From CAVXYC01 sp046154735 (GTDB lineage Bacteria; Chloroflexota; UBA6077; JACCZL01): a stretch of DNA of 11,950 bases. Shown here one piece after another: positions 7,793 through 11,950 of the stretch. Location of the stretch: positions 1 through 11,950 of the forward strand of contig JBJXFJ010000356.1 of NCBI GenBank assembly GCA_046154735.1. The letters run 5' to 3'. A program made the translations under genes and the position numbers. Every line of letters begins with the position of its first letter. Position 1 is the first letter of the stretch. Below the pieces are notes generated by a model. It was not told where the DNA came from, ran no database searches, and worked only from the letters and a program-made list of their open reading frames with translations.

Positions 7793-7828
7793 CCGCCAGG
7801 ACGGCAAGAGCCGCCAGGACGGTTGAAG
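7793..7828. repeat. Tandem 18-bp repeat, two copies
   Basis: CCGCCAGGACGGCAAGAG (7793-7810) is followed directly by CCGCCAGGACGGTTGAAG (7811-7828), 15 of 18 positions equal. It sits in the 142-base gap between the amidohydrolase and decarboxylase-like genes. Each unit contains a short CCG/CGG symmetry. It may be a small intergenic repeat family or chance duplication; one locus cannot tell. Confidence 0.75.
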
Positions 7829-7876
7829 TCCCTGTCCTTGTATCCCTACGCCCTGAGGGGCTTTGCGGGAAAACTA

Positions 7877-9040
7877 CTACTGTAATACTGATTCTTTGAA
7901 GTACACGGACTTTTCTGGCAGATCCTCTCCGGTGAACCCAAAGAATCGCGCGGCGTTTCGGCCCAGCACTTGACGCAGGAGGTCGTCGTTGCCAGCCAGA
8001 GTCCGCTCCACGGAGTGCACAGACTCCGGAAACTCACAGTCCCAGTGGGCGTAGTCAGATGCATACATGATCTGGTCTTCGCCCACGAAGTCCAGGACGT
8101 ACGGCAACGTCGCTTCCTCCGGTTCGCAGGTGAAGCTCACCTGGCTGCTCCGAATGATCTCGGAAGGCCTGCGCTGCAGATCCGGCCATTGAGGGCGCAG
8201 TTTCTCCTGATGCTCATCCAGGCGCTCCATCCAGAAAGGGAGCCATCCGCAGCCGCCCTCCATGAAACCCACTTTGAGGCTCGGAAAGCGATCAAATACG
8301 CCCTCGCCAATCAGGTGCATGAGTGCAATCATCAGCTCAAACGGAAAGGCCGTGATGTGCACATAGCTGTATTTCTCCATCCGCTCCGTGCCCGCGCCCA
8401 TAACACCCGATACCCCGTACTGACCGTCATGCCCAGTTTGGGGGTGCACTGAGAGCGGCATCTTCAGCTCCTGCGCGGCCTGGTAAATCGGATCAAACCG
8501 CCGATCACCGAGGTTGATGCCGTACACATTGGTGGGGAGCATAGCGCTGGCAACGCCCTTCTCGGCGAGAAAGGCAAGCTCTTCCACGGCGCGCGCCGGA
8601 TCCTGGCAGGGGATGAGGCCCACGCCCTTCAGGCGCTTTGGGTCAGCCGAGCAATAATCAATCAGCCACAGGTTGACCGCGTGACAGATCGCTGCCGCCA
8701 GACCTCGATCCTGCAGTCCATTGACGGTTAGAGCGATTGATGTGCCAAAGATGACGGCGGCATCAATGCCCTCTTCGTCCATATCCGGCAGTCGCTTGAG
8801 CGGATCACGCATACCCGGGCGAGAGCCCGCAATGTGCGGCGCAAATGGTCCGCTCACACCGGGGCCCAGACCCTCACTCTTTGCCCACACGCGGCCCTCA
8901 AGCAGGAGTCGTGGCTGGCCGAGATTGTCTGCGATCCGTCGAGGCGCTCGGCTCACGTACTCATCTGGGAGCCATTGCGCCAGGTCGTCCTCAGGCTCCT
9001 GGCAGTGACCGTCCGCGTCAATCACGAGATCAATGGGCAT
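7877..9040 (-). CDS. Amidohydrolase-family (amidohydrolase 2, PF04909-type) metal-dependent hydrolase or decarboxylase
   Basis: This is a TIM-barrel enzyme of the amidohydrolase superfamily, in the branch that includes ACMSD, gamma-resorcylate decarboxylase and related lyases. The N-terminal IDADGHCQEP (7-16) holds the first metal ligands (D8/D10/H12). LSVHPQTG gives H199, YVHITAFPFE gives H228, MEGGCGWLPFWMERLDEH (260-277) is typical of this branch, and YASDYAHWDCE gives the late metal aspartate D329. The start is the ATG at 9040, with AAGGAG (9047-9052) six bases upstream; a TTG codon directly before it is less likely. Two consecutive TAG stops end the gene. Amidohydrolases in aromatic pathways include LigI lactonase, LigJ hydratase and LigW decarboxylase; this 387-residue protein matches none of them obviously, so it may process the ring-cleavage product or decarboxylate an aromatic acid. 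Confidence 0.9.
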   Translation of the reverse strand: MPIDLVIDADGHCQEPEDDLAQWLPDEYVSRAPRRIADNLGQPRLLLEGRVWAKSEGLGPGVSGPFAPHIAGSRPGMRDPLKRLPDMDEEGIDAAVIFGTSIALTVNGLQDRGLAAAICHAVNLWLIDYCSADPKRLKGVGLIPCQDPARAVEELAFLAEKGVASAMLPTNVYGINLGDRRFDPIYQAAQELKMPLSVHPQTGHDGQYGVSGVMGAGTERMEKYSYVHITAFPFELMIALMHLIGEGVFDRFPSLKVGFMEGGCGWLPFWMERLDEHQEKLRPQWPDLQRRPSEIIRSSQVSFTCEPEEATLPYVLDFVGEDQIMYASDYAHWDCEFPESVHSVERTLAGNDDLLRQVLGRNAARFFGFTGEDLPEKSVYFKESVLQ

Positions 9041-9046
9041 CAAGCG

Positions 9047-9052
9047 CTCCTT
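9047..9052 (-). promoter_or_regulatory. Ribosome binding site that decides the amidohydrolase start
   Basis: AAGGAG on the minus strand is six bases from the ATG at 9040. It favours that codon over the adjacent upstream TTG at 9043. Confidence 0.75.
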
Positions 9053-9071
9053 GTGCGGGCAGGCCGAGGAT

Positions 9072-9129
9072 GGCGGACGGAAGTCGGAGGAGACACGTCT
9101 ATTTCTCCGTCATCCGGCTTCTGTCCTCC
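9072..9129. repeat. Imperfect 20-bp inverted repeat between VOC and amidohydrolase genes
   Basis: Arms 9072-9091 and 9110-9129 pair at 16 of 20 positions, with two more wobble pairs when read as minus-strand or plus-strand RNA depending on the position, around an 18-base loop. The arms start 8 bases past the minus-strand VOC stop, so this is a likely 3' stem or U-less terminator. No T-tract follows on either strand. Confidence 0.5.
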
Positions 9130-9136
9130 GTCTGGC

Positions 9137-9526
9137 TCAGTGTTCTTGCTGGTCTTCCAGGGTATAGAGCTGCAGGCGGTGACCATCAGGATCTTCAAAG
9201 TAAACGCAGTCTGGATCGCCCTGACGCCCATGCACATGAATCCCGTGGGCCTCCAAGGCTGCCTTGACCGTGGCCTTGGTGCCATCGCCCATACGGAGTG
9301 CCAGATGATTCACGGCATTACTGACATTCAGCTCTTCGCCATCACGCAGGGCAAATAGGCCGAGCTGGTTATTCCCGGCGCGCAAGAACACCTGCCAGCC
9401 TCGATCACGATCGATCTCGAAGCCCAGTATGTCGCAATAAAATCGCTTCGAGCGCTCGACATCGCTGACGTGGAGCACAATGTGGTCAAGCCCGGTCACT
9501 GTAACGACAGGTTTGGATTCGATCAT
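9137..9526 (-). CDS. Glyoxalase/VOC-superfamily protein
   Basis: This single-domain vicinal-oxygen-chelate protein (129 aa) has the two beta-alpha-beta-beta-beta modules: GLDHIVLHVSDVERSKRFYCDILGF (12-36) and AVNHLALRMG (71-80) to VYFEDPDGHRLQLYTLE (108-124). Expected metal ligands are H15 and H74, while the final position, usually Glu in (E/Q)LY, is Q119. VOC members include glyoxalases, type I extradiol dioxygenases and resistance proteins; a one-module-pair protein this short is not a classic catechol dioxygenase. The frame is open to a GTG at 9580, but the ATG at 9526 starts just before the domain, has AAAGGA (9537-9542) upstream, and lies inside the transcript of the predicted promoter at 9571-9599, whereas the GTG would not. 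In the catabolic cluster it could isomerise or detoxify a ring-cleavage aldehyde, which is inference. Confidence 0.87.
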   Translation of the reverse strand: MIESKPVVTVTGLDHIVLHVSDVERSKRFYCDILGFEIDRDRGWQVFLRAGNNQLGLFALRDGEELNVSNAVNHLALRMGDGTKATVKAALEAHGIHVHGRQGDPDCVYFEDPDGHRLQLYTLEDQQEH

Positions 9527-9570
9527 TGGGATGCCGTCCTTTCCTTCACCCATGTCGCGGCTGCAGCCGT

Positions 9571-9599
9571 ACAATAACACCCGCCGGCGTCCATATCAA
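9571..9599 (-). promoter_or_regulatory. Candidate sigma-70 promoter for the VOC gene
   Basis: On the minus strand TTGATA (9594-9599) and TATTGT (9571-9576) are separated by exactly 17 bases; five of six and four of six consensus matches. Transcription would start near 9564, giving a leader of about 38 nt before the ATG at 9526. This also implies that the amidohydrolase and downstream genes can be expressed apart from the ferredoxin gene. Confidence 0.45.
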
Positions 9600-9660
9600 C
9601 GATCTCACGAGCTTGGGTGCGCCCGAAACCTGTGCACTCCAAATATCGGGCGCGTATTCT

Positions 9661-9691
9661 CCCAAGTTCTGGGCTCACCCATTAACTTGGG
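9661..9691. repeat. Perfect 8-bp inverted repeat with inner stem
   Basis: CCCAAGTT and AACTTGGG are perfect complements across 15 bases, inside which GGG and CCC can pair around CTCA. It lies 62 bases upstream of the -35 of the VOC promoter candidate and 154 bases past the ferredoxin stop. It is either a transcript-end stem for the ferredoxin gene or a regulator binding site. Confidence 0.5.
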
Positions 9692-9845
9692 GTGCGATCG
9701 AAAAGTGTGCCTGCCCGATCCTTGGAGTCGAGAAGGCAATTCGGACCAGCTTGATTTGGCAGGATAGATCTCGGCGGCCTTCGGCAAACCCCGTCACGGG
9801 CAGAGTTTTTGTATCTGAGCTTCCGCCCATCCACTCCTGTCCAGA

Positions 9846-10076
9846 TTACGGGTAAATCGGCTCCCCGCGCTCATCAAGCAGCAAGATTGCGGCCGTCGGA
9901 CAGTCTTTGGCAATTGCGTAAAGCGACGCTTGATCGATGGTCGCCCCCTCTGGGTCGATCACAGTACTGAGCTTCTCGTGATCAAGCCGGAAGACGCTCG
10001 GGGCATTGGCGGCACAGCAGCCAGTCCCAATGCACCGCTTGCGATCTACCGTGACTTTCAGCAATGAAATTTGCAT
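9846..10076 (-). CDS. Small [3Fe-4S]-type ferredoxin
   Basis: This 76-residue cytoplasmic ferredoxin resembles the single-cluster type that passes electrons to cytochromes P450 and some oxygenases. VTVDRKRCIGTGCCAANAPSVF (8-29) has C15 and C21 at the family spacing C-x5-C, and KDCPTAAI supplies C59 with the usual following proline. The position that is Cys in [4Fe-4S] relatives is T18, which favours a [3Fe-4S] cluster; C20 is an extra cysteine beside C21. The frame extends to 10175, but the ATG at 10076 has GAAAGG upstream at a normal distance and begins just before the domain, and the candidate promoter at 10114-10122 would exclude the longer start. It is the first gene of the catabolic cluster; no P450, Rieske oxygenase or reductase is in this window, so its partner lies elsewhere. 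Confidence 0.9.
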   Translation of the reverse strand: MQISLLKVTVDRKRCIGTGCCAANAPSVFRLDHEKLSTVIDPEGATIDQASLYAIAKDCPTAAILLLDERGEPIYP

Positions 10077-10113
10077 GGCCGTGCCTTTCGGTTGCGTCAG
10101 CCCAATTCCTGGG

Positions 10114-10122
10114 ATTGTAGCA
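10114..10122 (-). promoter_or_regulatory. Candidate extended -10 promoter for the ferredoxin gene
   Basis: TGCTACAAT on the minus strand fits the extended -10 form TGnTATAAT with one mismatch. The -35 position is poor, as is usual for this promoter type. Transcription would start near 10107, about 30 bases before the ATG at 10076, leaving room for the GAAAGG ribosome binding site. Confidence 0.4.
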
Positions 10123-10163
10123 GCGTACCGAGCATTTTTCTCAGTAATAGCCGCTGCCTGATG

Positions 10164-10182
10164 CTGTCCACTCATTGGACAG
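10164..10182. promoter_or_regulatory. Perfect palindrome CTGTCCA-N5-TGGACAG, candidate operator
   Basis: Seven-base arms (10164-10170 and 10176-10182) are perfect inverted copies across CTCAT. The site lies about 42 bases upstream of the ferredoxin -10 element, in the divergent space between the ferredoxin and TPR genes. The size and symmetry suit a dimeric regulator. An alternative is a hairpin in a leader RNA. Confidence 0.4.
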
Positions 10183-10189
10183 AAAAGGA

Positions 10190-10209
10190 GCGGGCCCCGG
10201 CGGGTCCGC
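10190..10209. terminator. GC-rich hairpin with minus-strand pyrimidine tail
   Basis: GCGGGCCC (10190-10197) pairs with GGGTCCGC (10202-10209) with one wobble around a 4-base loop. On the minus strand the stem is followed by TCCTTTTCTG, as in a rho-independent terminator for leftward RNA. No minus-strand gene enters from the right here, so it would stop antisense or read-through transcription before the ferredoxin promoter, or it is a structural element of unknown purpose. Confidence 0.45.
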
Positions 10210-10272
10210 CAGCACGATCATTCCCAGTCGCGGTGATTTCGGATTCTTGAGCCTCGCGTTCTTCTCGCAGGG

Positions 10273-10290
10273 TTGGCACGCGCCCTGCTC
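10273..10290 (+). promoter_or_regulatory. Candidate sigma-54 (-24/-12) promoter for the TPR gene
   Basis: TTGGCACG at 10273-10280, four bases, then CTGCTC at 10285-10290. GG at 10275-10276 and GC at 10287-10288 are ten bases apart, the fixed spacing of sigma-54 promoters. The -24 block fits the consensus fully and the -12 block differs in its first base. Transcription would start near 10300, with the TPR ATG at 10332 and a GGAGG at 10321-10325. Confidence 0.5.
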
Positions 10291-10331
10291 ATAAGAGTCA
10301 TACCGTCTGGCCCAGCACAGGGAGGTGCGTT

Positions 10332-10736
10332 ATGGTCACTCTTGCAACACCAAGCCGTATCAAAGCGCAGACTGCCGCCGAGCTGGCGATCGCGCAACTG
10401 GAAACTCTCTGGCAGAAGCGTGAACGGCTCGTCGCTCGCTTCGCGCCCACGGACACCCGCTATCACCTCGGTCGAGCCAGGCGGGCCATGGACCATGGTC
10501 ACTATGGGCTGGCCGAGCGCGAAGCTGCGAAGGCCCTGCAACTTGACAACATAAGTCCCTGGCCGCTTGTCGTCCTCGGCCGTAGTGCGCTGGCGCAAGA
10601 TCGTCCCTGGGATGCGATTCGTGCGTTCTTGATGGCCAGGGAGCGTGCCCCACGCAATCACTATGTGAATGCCTTACTGCGGACAGCCCAGCAACAGGAA
10701 AGACTCGCCGGATCCATGAGTGCGAGTGTTAGGTAA
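10332..10736 (+). CDS. Small tetratricopeptide-repeat (TPR) protein
   Basis: This 134-residue soluble protein has no signal peptide and two TPR-like helical pairs: YHLGRARRAMDHGHYGLAEREAAKALQLD (about 44-72) and PLVVLGRSALAQDRPWDAIRAFLMARERAPRN (about 78-109). They keep the usual small residue, aromatic, A and hydrophobic spacing ending in L-D-N or A-P-R-N. An N-terminal charged helix (13-35, rich in A, L, E, K and R) comes first. TPR modules bind other proteins, so it is likely an adaptor; its partner is not visible. The start at 10332 has GGGAGG 6 bases upstream. It stands alone, divergent from the catabolic genes and convergent with the next gene, behind a candidate sigma-54 promoter. Its stop codon lies inside the left arm of a hairpin. 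A frame on the opposite strand of similar length is judged a shadow. Confidence 0.78.
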   Translation: MVTLATPSRIKAQTAAELAIAQLETLWQKRERLVARFAPTDTRYHLGRARRAMDHGHYGLAEREAAKALQLDNISPWPLVVLGRSALAQDRPWDAIRAFLMARERAPRNHYVNALLRTAQQQERLAGSMSASVR

Positions 10737-10764
10737 CAGGAACAAGCCTGTCACGTAACACTCG
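10723..10764. terminator. 18-bp hairpin at a convergent gene junction, no T-tract
   Basis: Arms CGAGTGTTAGGTAACAGG (10723-10740) and CCTGTCACGTAACACTCG (10747-10764) pair at 16 of 18 positions around AACAAG. The stop codon of the TPR gene (10734-10736) is inside the left arm, and the opposing gene ends 13 bases beyond the right arm. Its place suggests a bidirectional transcript end, but neither strand has the usual T-run. Confidence 0.65.
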
Positions 10765-10776
10765 ATGCCACGTCAC

Positions 10777-11067
10777 TCACCGGGTCCGGTTGTAGACATA
10801 ATCCTCTCGGACGGTTTCGCCGGCGCGCAGCTCCGGGTTGATGGAGGCGCGAGTCTTGTTCACTTCGGAGTGCACGGCCAGAGCTTGCTCATCAGCCCAG
10901 TGCTCGAGGATCACGAGCTTGTCAGGTTCCAGAGTACTCTGGAATAGCTCAAACTGGACACAGCCAGGTTCCTTCTGTACGTCCAGACATCGTTCGCGGT
11001 AGGCGGCCGCCAGCTCTGAGCCTTTGCCAGGCGCGGCAGTGATATTGATGATGAGTCGAACAGCCAT
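10777..11067 (-). CDS. Antibiotic biosynthesis monooxygenase (ABM) fold protein, YgiN/LsrG-type
   Basis: This 96-residue ferredoxin-like alpha-beta barrel protein belongs to the ABM family of dimeric, often cofactor-free quinol monooxygenases, isomerases and haem-degrading proteins. The N-terminal strand VRLIINITAAPGKGSEL is followed by EPGCVQFELFQS (33-44), the most typical family block, and LVILEHWADEQALAVHSE (51-68), which holds the conserved E-x-W-x-(D/S) and H66. The C-terminal tail is short. The frame extends to 11112, but the ATG at 11067 has GGAGG just upstream and starts at the domain. It is divergent from the carboxymuconolactone-decarboxylase-family gene, 76 bases apart, so they may share a control region. 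A role in handling quinols or ring-derived compounds fits the neighbourhood, but ABM proteins are too varied to name a substrate. Confidence 0.85.
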   Translation of the reverse strand: MAVRLIINITAAPGKGSELAAAYRERCLDVQKEPGCVQFELFQSTLEPDKLVILEHWADEQALAVHSEVNKTRASINPELRAGETVREDYVYNRTR

Positions 11068-11143
11068 TGAACTTCCTCCGAGCCATTGAGCGCACGTCGG
11101 CGCGCGCTGCATGCGCTAGCATACAGCCCAGGGAGGCACAACA

Positions 11144-11692
11144 ATGGCACGTTTACCCGCGATAACTGAACGAAGCCAGGTGGCACCAGAGCATCAGGAG
11201 ACGTTTGATGCGATTGTGGCGAGCCGCGGGGCGGTGCAAGGGCCGTTCACAATGTTCATGCATCACCCAGATCTCGCCGAGCGCATTGGCCACCTGGGCG
11301 CCTACATACGGTTCGAGGGCGAGCTGGATATGCGTGTGCGCGTGCTGGCAGCCATGACCGTTGCGCGTGAATTCGATGCCGTCTATGTCTGGGGGGCCCA
11401 GACCTCGGGTGCCCGGCGACTTGGCGTGCCTGAATCCACCATCGATGCTATTCGAGATAAGCATAGTCGTGGCCTACCGCCTGAGGACGCTCAGATCGTG
11501 GATGTTGCGCATGATCTTCTCCGCGAGCATCGAATAAGTGATGCTCGGTTCAAGGCCCTGCAGGATCGACTCGGAACGCAAGGGGTGCTGCAGCTCACCA
11601 GTACAATCGGCTACTACAGCATGCTGGCAATGTCGGCGAACGCCTGCGAGCTGGAAGCCGGCCAAGATGCCGAGGTGCTAGAAAGTCGCTAG
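11144..11692 (+). CDS. Carboxymuconolactone decarboxylase (CMD/AhpD-like) family protein
   Basis: This all-helical protein of 182 aa fits the CMD/AhpD superfamily: an FDAIVASRGAVQGPFTMFMHHPDLAERIGHLG region (21-52), FEGELDMRVRVLAAMTVAREF (57-77), and a second helical repeat at 115-170. Relatives normally have a Y-E-W-x-x-H or CxxC-type motif in the helix after A-R-E; here it reads YVWGAQ (81-86), so both the Glu and the His are replaced (V82, Q86). There is no CxxC, so it is not a thiol peroxidase like AhpD. GGGAGG at 11131-11136 lies seven bases before the ATG. It is divergent from the ABM-fold gene and convergent with the gene at the right edge. True carboxymuconolactone decarboxylation belongs to the beta-ketoadipate pathway; whether this divergent copy has that activity is doubtful. 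Confidence 0.85.
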   Translation: MARLPAITERSQVAPEHQETFDAIVASRGAVQGPFTMFMHHPDLAERIGHLGAYIRFEGELDMRVRVLAAMTVAREFDAVYVWGAQTSGARRLGVPESTIDAIRDKHSRGLPPEDAQIVDVAHDLLREHRISDARFKALQDRLGTQGVLQLTSTIGYYSMLAMSANACELEAGQDAEVLESR

Positions 11693-11743
11693 AAAGACTG
11701 GCGTTCGTCCAGATGGCCGGGTCGGTTCAAACGGTCATCAGAA

Positions 11744-11762
11744 CACCACTGGTCCGGTGGTG
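11744..11762. repeat. Short GC-rich inverted repeat after the CMD-family gene
   Basis: CACCAC (11744-11749) and GTGGTG (11757-11762) are perfect complements around seven bases in which GG and CC can also pair. It is 51 bases past the stop of the CMD-family gene, upstream of the larger hairpin at 11778-11815. It may form part of the transcript end. Confidence 0.35.
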
Positions 11763-11777
11763 GCTGAATTCCAGCCC

Positions 11778-11815
11778 GTTCGCGCCTGCACGGGTGCTCC
11801 CGCGCAGGCGCGAAC
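11778..11815. terminator. Very strong GC-rich hairpin at a convergent junction, no T-tract
   Basis: GTTCGCGCCTGC (11778-11789) and GCAGGCGCGAAC (11804-11815) are perfect 12-base complements. After one A-C mismatch, CGGG and CCCG extend the stem to a 4-base loop TGCT. It lies between the plus-strand CMD-family stop (11692) and the minus-strand stop at 11885. Plus-strand sequence after it is AATTGAGC and minus-strand sequence is GGGCTGG, so there is no T-run on either side. Confidence 0.65.
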
Positions 11816-11884
11816 AATTGAGCAGCCTGGTGAAAAAGCCGGTGCACGGGACCTCATCATCAGAGACCTTCGTGTCGTCCGGTT

Positions 11885-11950
11885 CTAACCAACCTGCCAT
11901 GGGGGCGGGACGACGATATCCTCAAATTCGTCTTTGAGCCAGTTGCGGAG
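11885..11950 (-). CDS. C-terminal end of an unidentified gene (5' part beyond the window)
   Basis: A minus-strand frame enters from the right edge and ends at a TAG (11885-11887) after 21 codons. The translated tail LRNWLKDEFEDIVVPPPWQV is acidic then proline-rich and looks like a natural protein end, and codon third positions are mixed but plausible. The position fits: it converges on the CMD-family gene with a strong hairpin between them. I do not recognise the family from so short a piece, and a chance open frame of this length is quite possible. Confidence 0.4.
   Translation of the reverse strand, partial: LRNWLKDEFEDIVVPPPWQVG

Larger units (their letters stand above)
9527..9845. other. 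319-nt gap with two perfect inverted repeats, no gene
   Basis: Between the ferredoxin stop and the VOC start there is no convincing coding frame. It contains the VOC promoter candidate, GCGCCCGA/TCGGGCGC (9619-9626 with 9646-9653, 19-base loop) and CCCAAGTT/AACTTGGG (9661-9668 with 9684-9691), the latter enclosing a GGG/CCC inner stem. I checked for tRNA-like folding and see no acceptor-T-arm signature. These repeats could end the ferredoxin transcript or serve as operators upstream of the VOC promoter. Confidence 0.5.
11693..11884. other. Non-coding space between two convergent genes
   Basis: I see no coding signal here. A plus-strand frame of 74 codons from 11713 has no ribosome binding site or recognisable content. 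The space holds the two inverted repeats listed separately. At its left edge the 9-base word GCTAGAAAG occurs twice (11678-11697 area), the first within the last codons and the second including the stop. Confidence 0.5.

Noticed and set aside
7793..7828. CRISPR-like repeat
   Set aside because: Only two directly adjacent units with no spacers and no cas genes.
9137..9526. Type I extradiol (catechol 2,3-) dioxygenase
   Set aside because: The protein is one single VOC domain of 129 residues; classic catechol dioxygenases have two such domains and about 290-310 residues, and the last metal Glu is absent.
9619..9691. Possible tRNA or structured RNA from two adjacent hairpins
   Set aside because: Stem lengths and loop sequences do not give a cloverleaf; no T-arm GTTCRANNC and no acceptor pairing spans both stems. 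Better treated as inverted repeats.
9526..9855. Plus-strand open frame through the ferredoxin/VOC gap
   Set aside because: Overlaps the 5' region and promoter of the VOC gene, no ribosome binding site, translation without recognisable features.
10218..10661. Minus-strand open frame of 147 codons opposite the TPR gene
   Set aside because: No domain, no ribosome binding site; the plus-strand frame has TPR spacing and a GGGAGG before the ATG. The terminator-like stem at 10190-10209 kept it under consideration, but this is not enough.
11713..11937. Plus-strand open frame of 74 codons after the CMD-family gene
   Set aside because: It runs through the large hairpin and over the end of the opposite-strand frame, with no ribosome binding site or domain.

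Overview
The window looks like a chromosomal segment of a moderately GC-rich Gram-negative bacterium, probably proteobacterial or a related uncultured lineage. The evidence is Shine-Dalgarno-led genes, WecD/WecE- and WcaJ-type polysaccharide enzymes, and one possible sigma-54 promoter. I cannot place it more closely from sequence alone. No transposase, integrase, CRISPR array, rRNA or tRNA is visible.

Region A (1-5348, all minus strand) is part of a surface polysaccharide locus. Reading leftward it holds a WcaJ/CpsE-type sugar-phosphate transferase that starts a repeat unit on a lipid carrier, a protein joining a methyltransferase-like domain to a family 2 glycosyltransferase, a WecD-like N-acetyltransferase, and a WecE-like aminotransferase cut by the left edge. 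WecE then WecD would make dTDP-4-acetamido-4,6-dideoxygalactose (dTDP-Fuc4NAc). A strong hairpin terminator at 5483-5520 separates this locus from the next.

Region B (5543-10076, all minus strand) is an aromatic or cyclic compound catabolic cluster. Reading leftward it holds a small [3Fe-4S]-type ferredoxin, a glyoxalase/VOC protein, an amidohydrolase-family metal enzyme, a 4,5-dihydroxyphthalate decarboxylase-like protein, and a LigB-type class III extradiol dioxygenase. The genes are 96-319 nt apart, each with its own ribosome binding site, and several gaps hold hairpins. A plausible route is decarboxylation of a dihydroxylated aromatic acid, then ring opening, then hydrolysis or decarboxylation of the product, but the substrate is not known.

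Region C (10077-11950) alternates strands. It has a small TPR protein (+) behind a candidate sigma-54 promoter, an antibiotic-biosynthesis-monooxygenase-fold protein (-), a carboxymuconolactone-decarboxylase-family protein (+) that lacks two usual motif residues, and the C-terminal end of an unidentified gene (-) at the right edge. Both convergent junctions carry long GC-rich hairpins with no T-tract.

I see no clear new defence or mobile system. The most unusual signals are the catabolic gene combination, the repeated U-less hairpins, the divergent SAM motif in the fusion glycosyltransferase, and the altered motif in the carboxymuconolactone-decarboxylase homologue.
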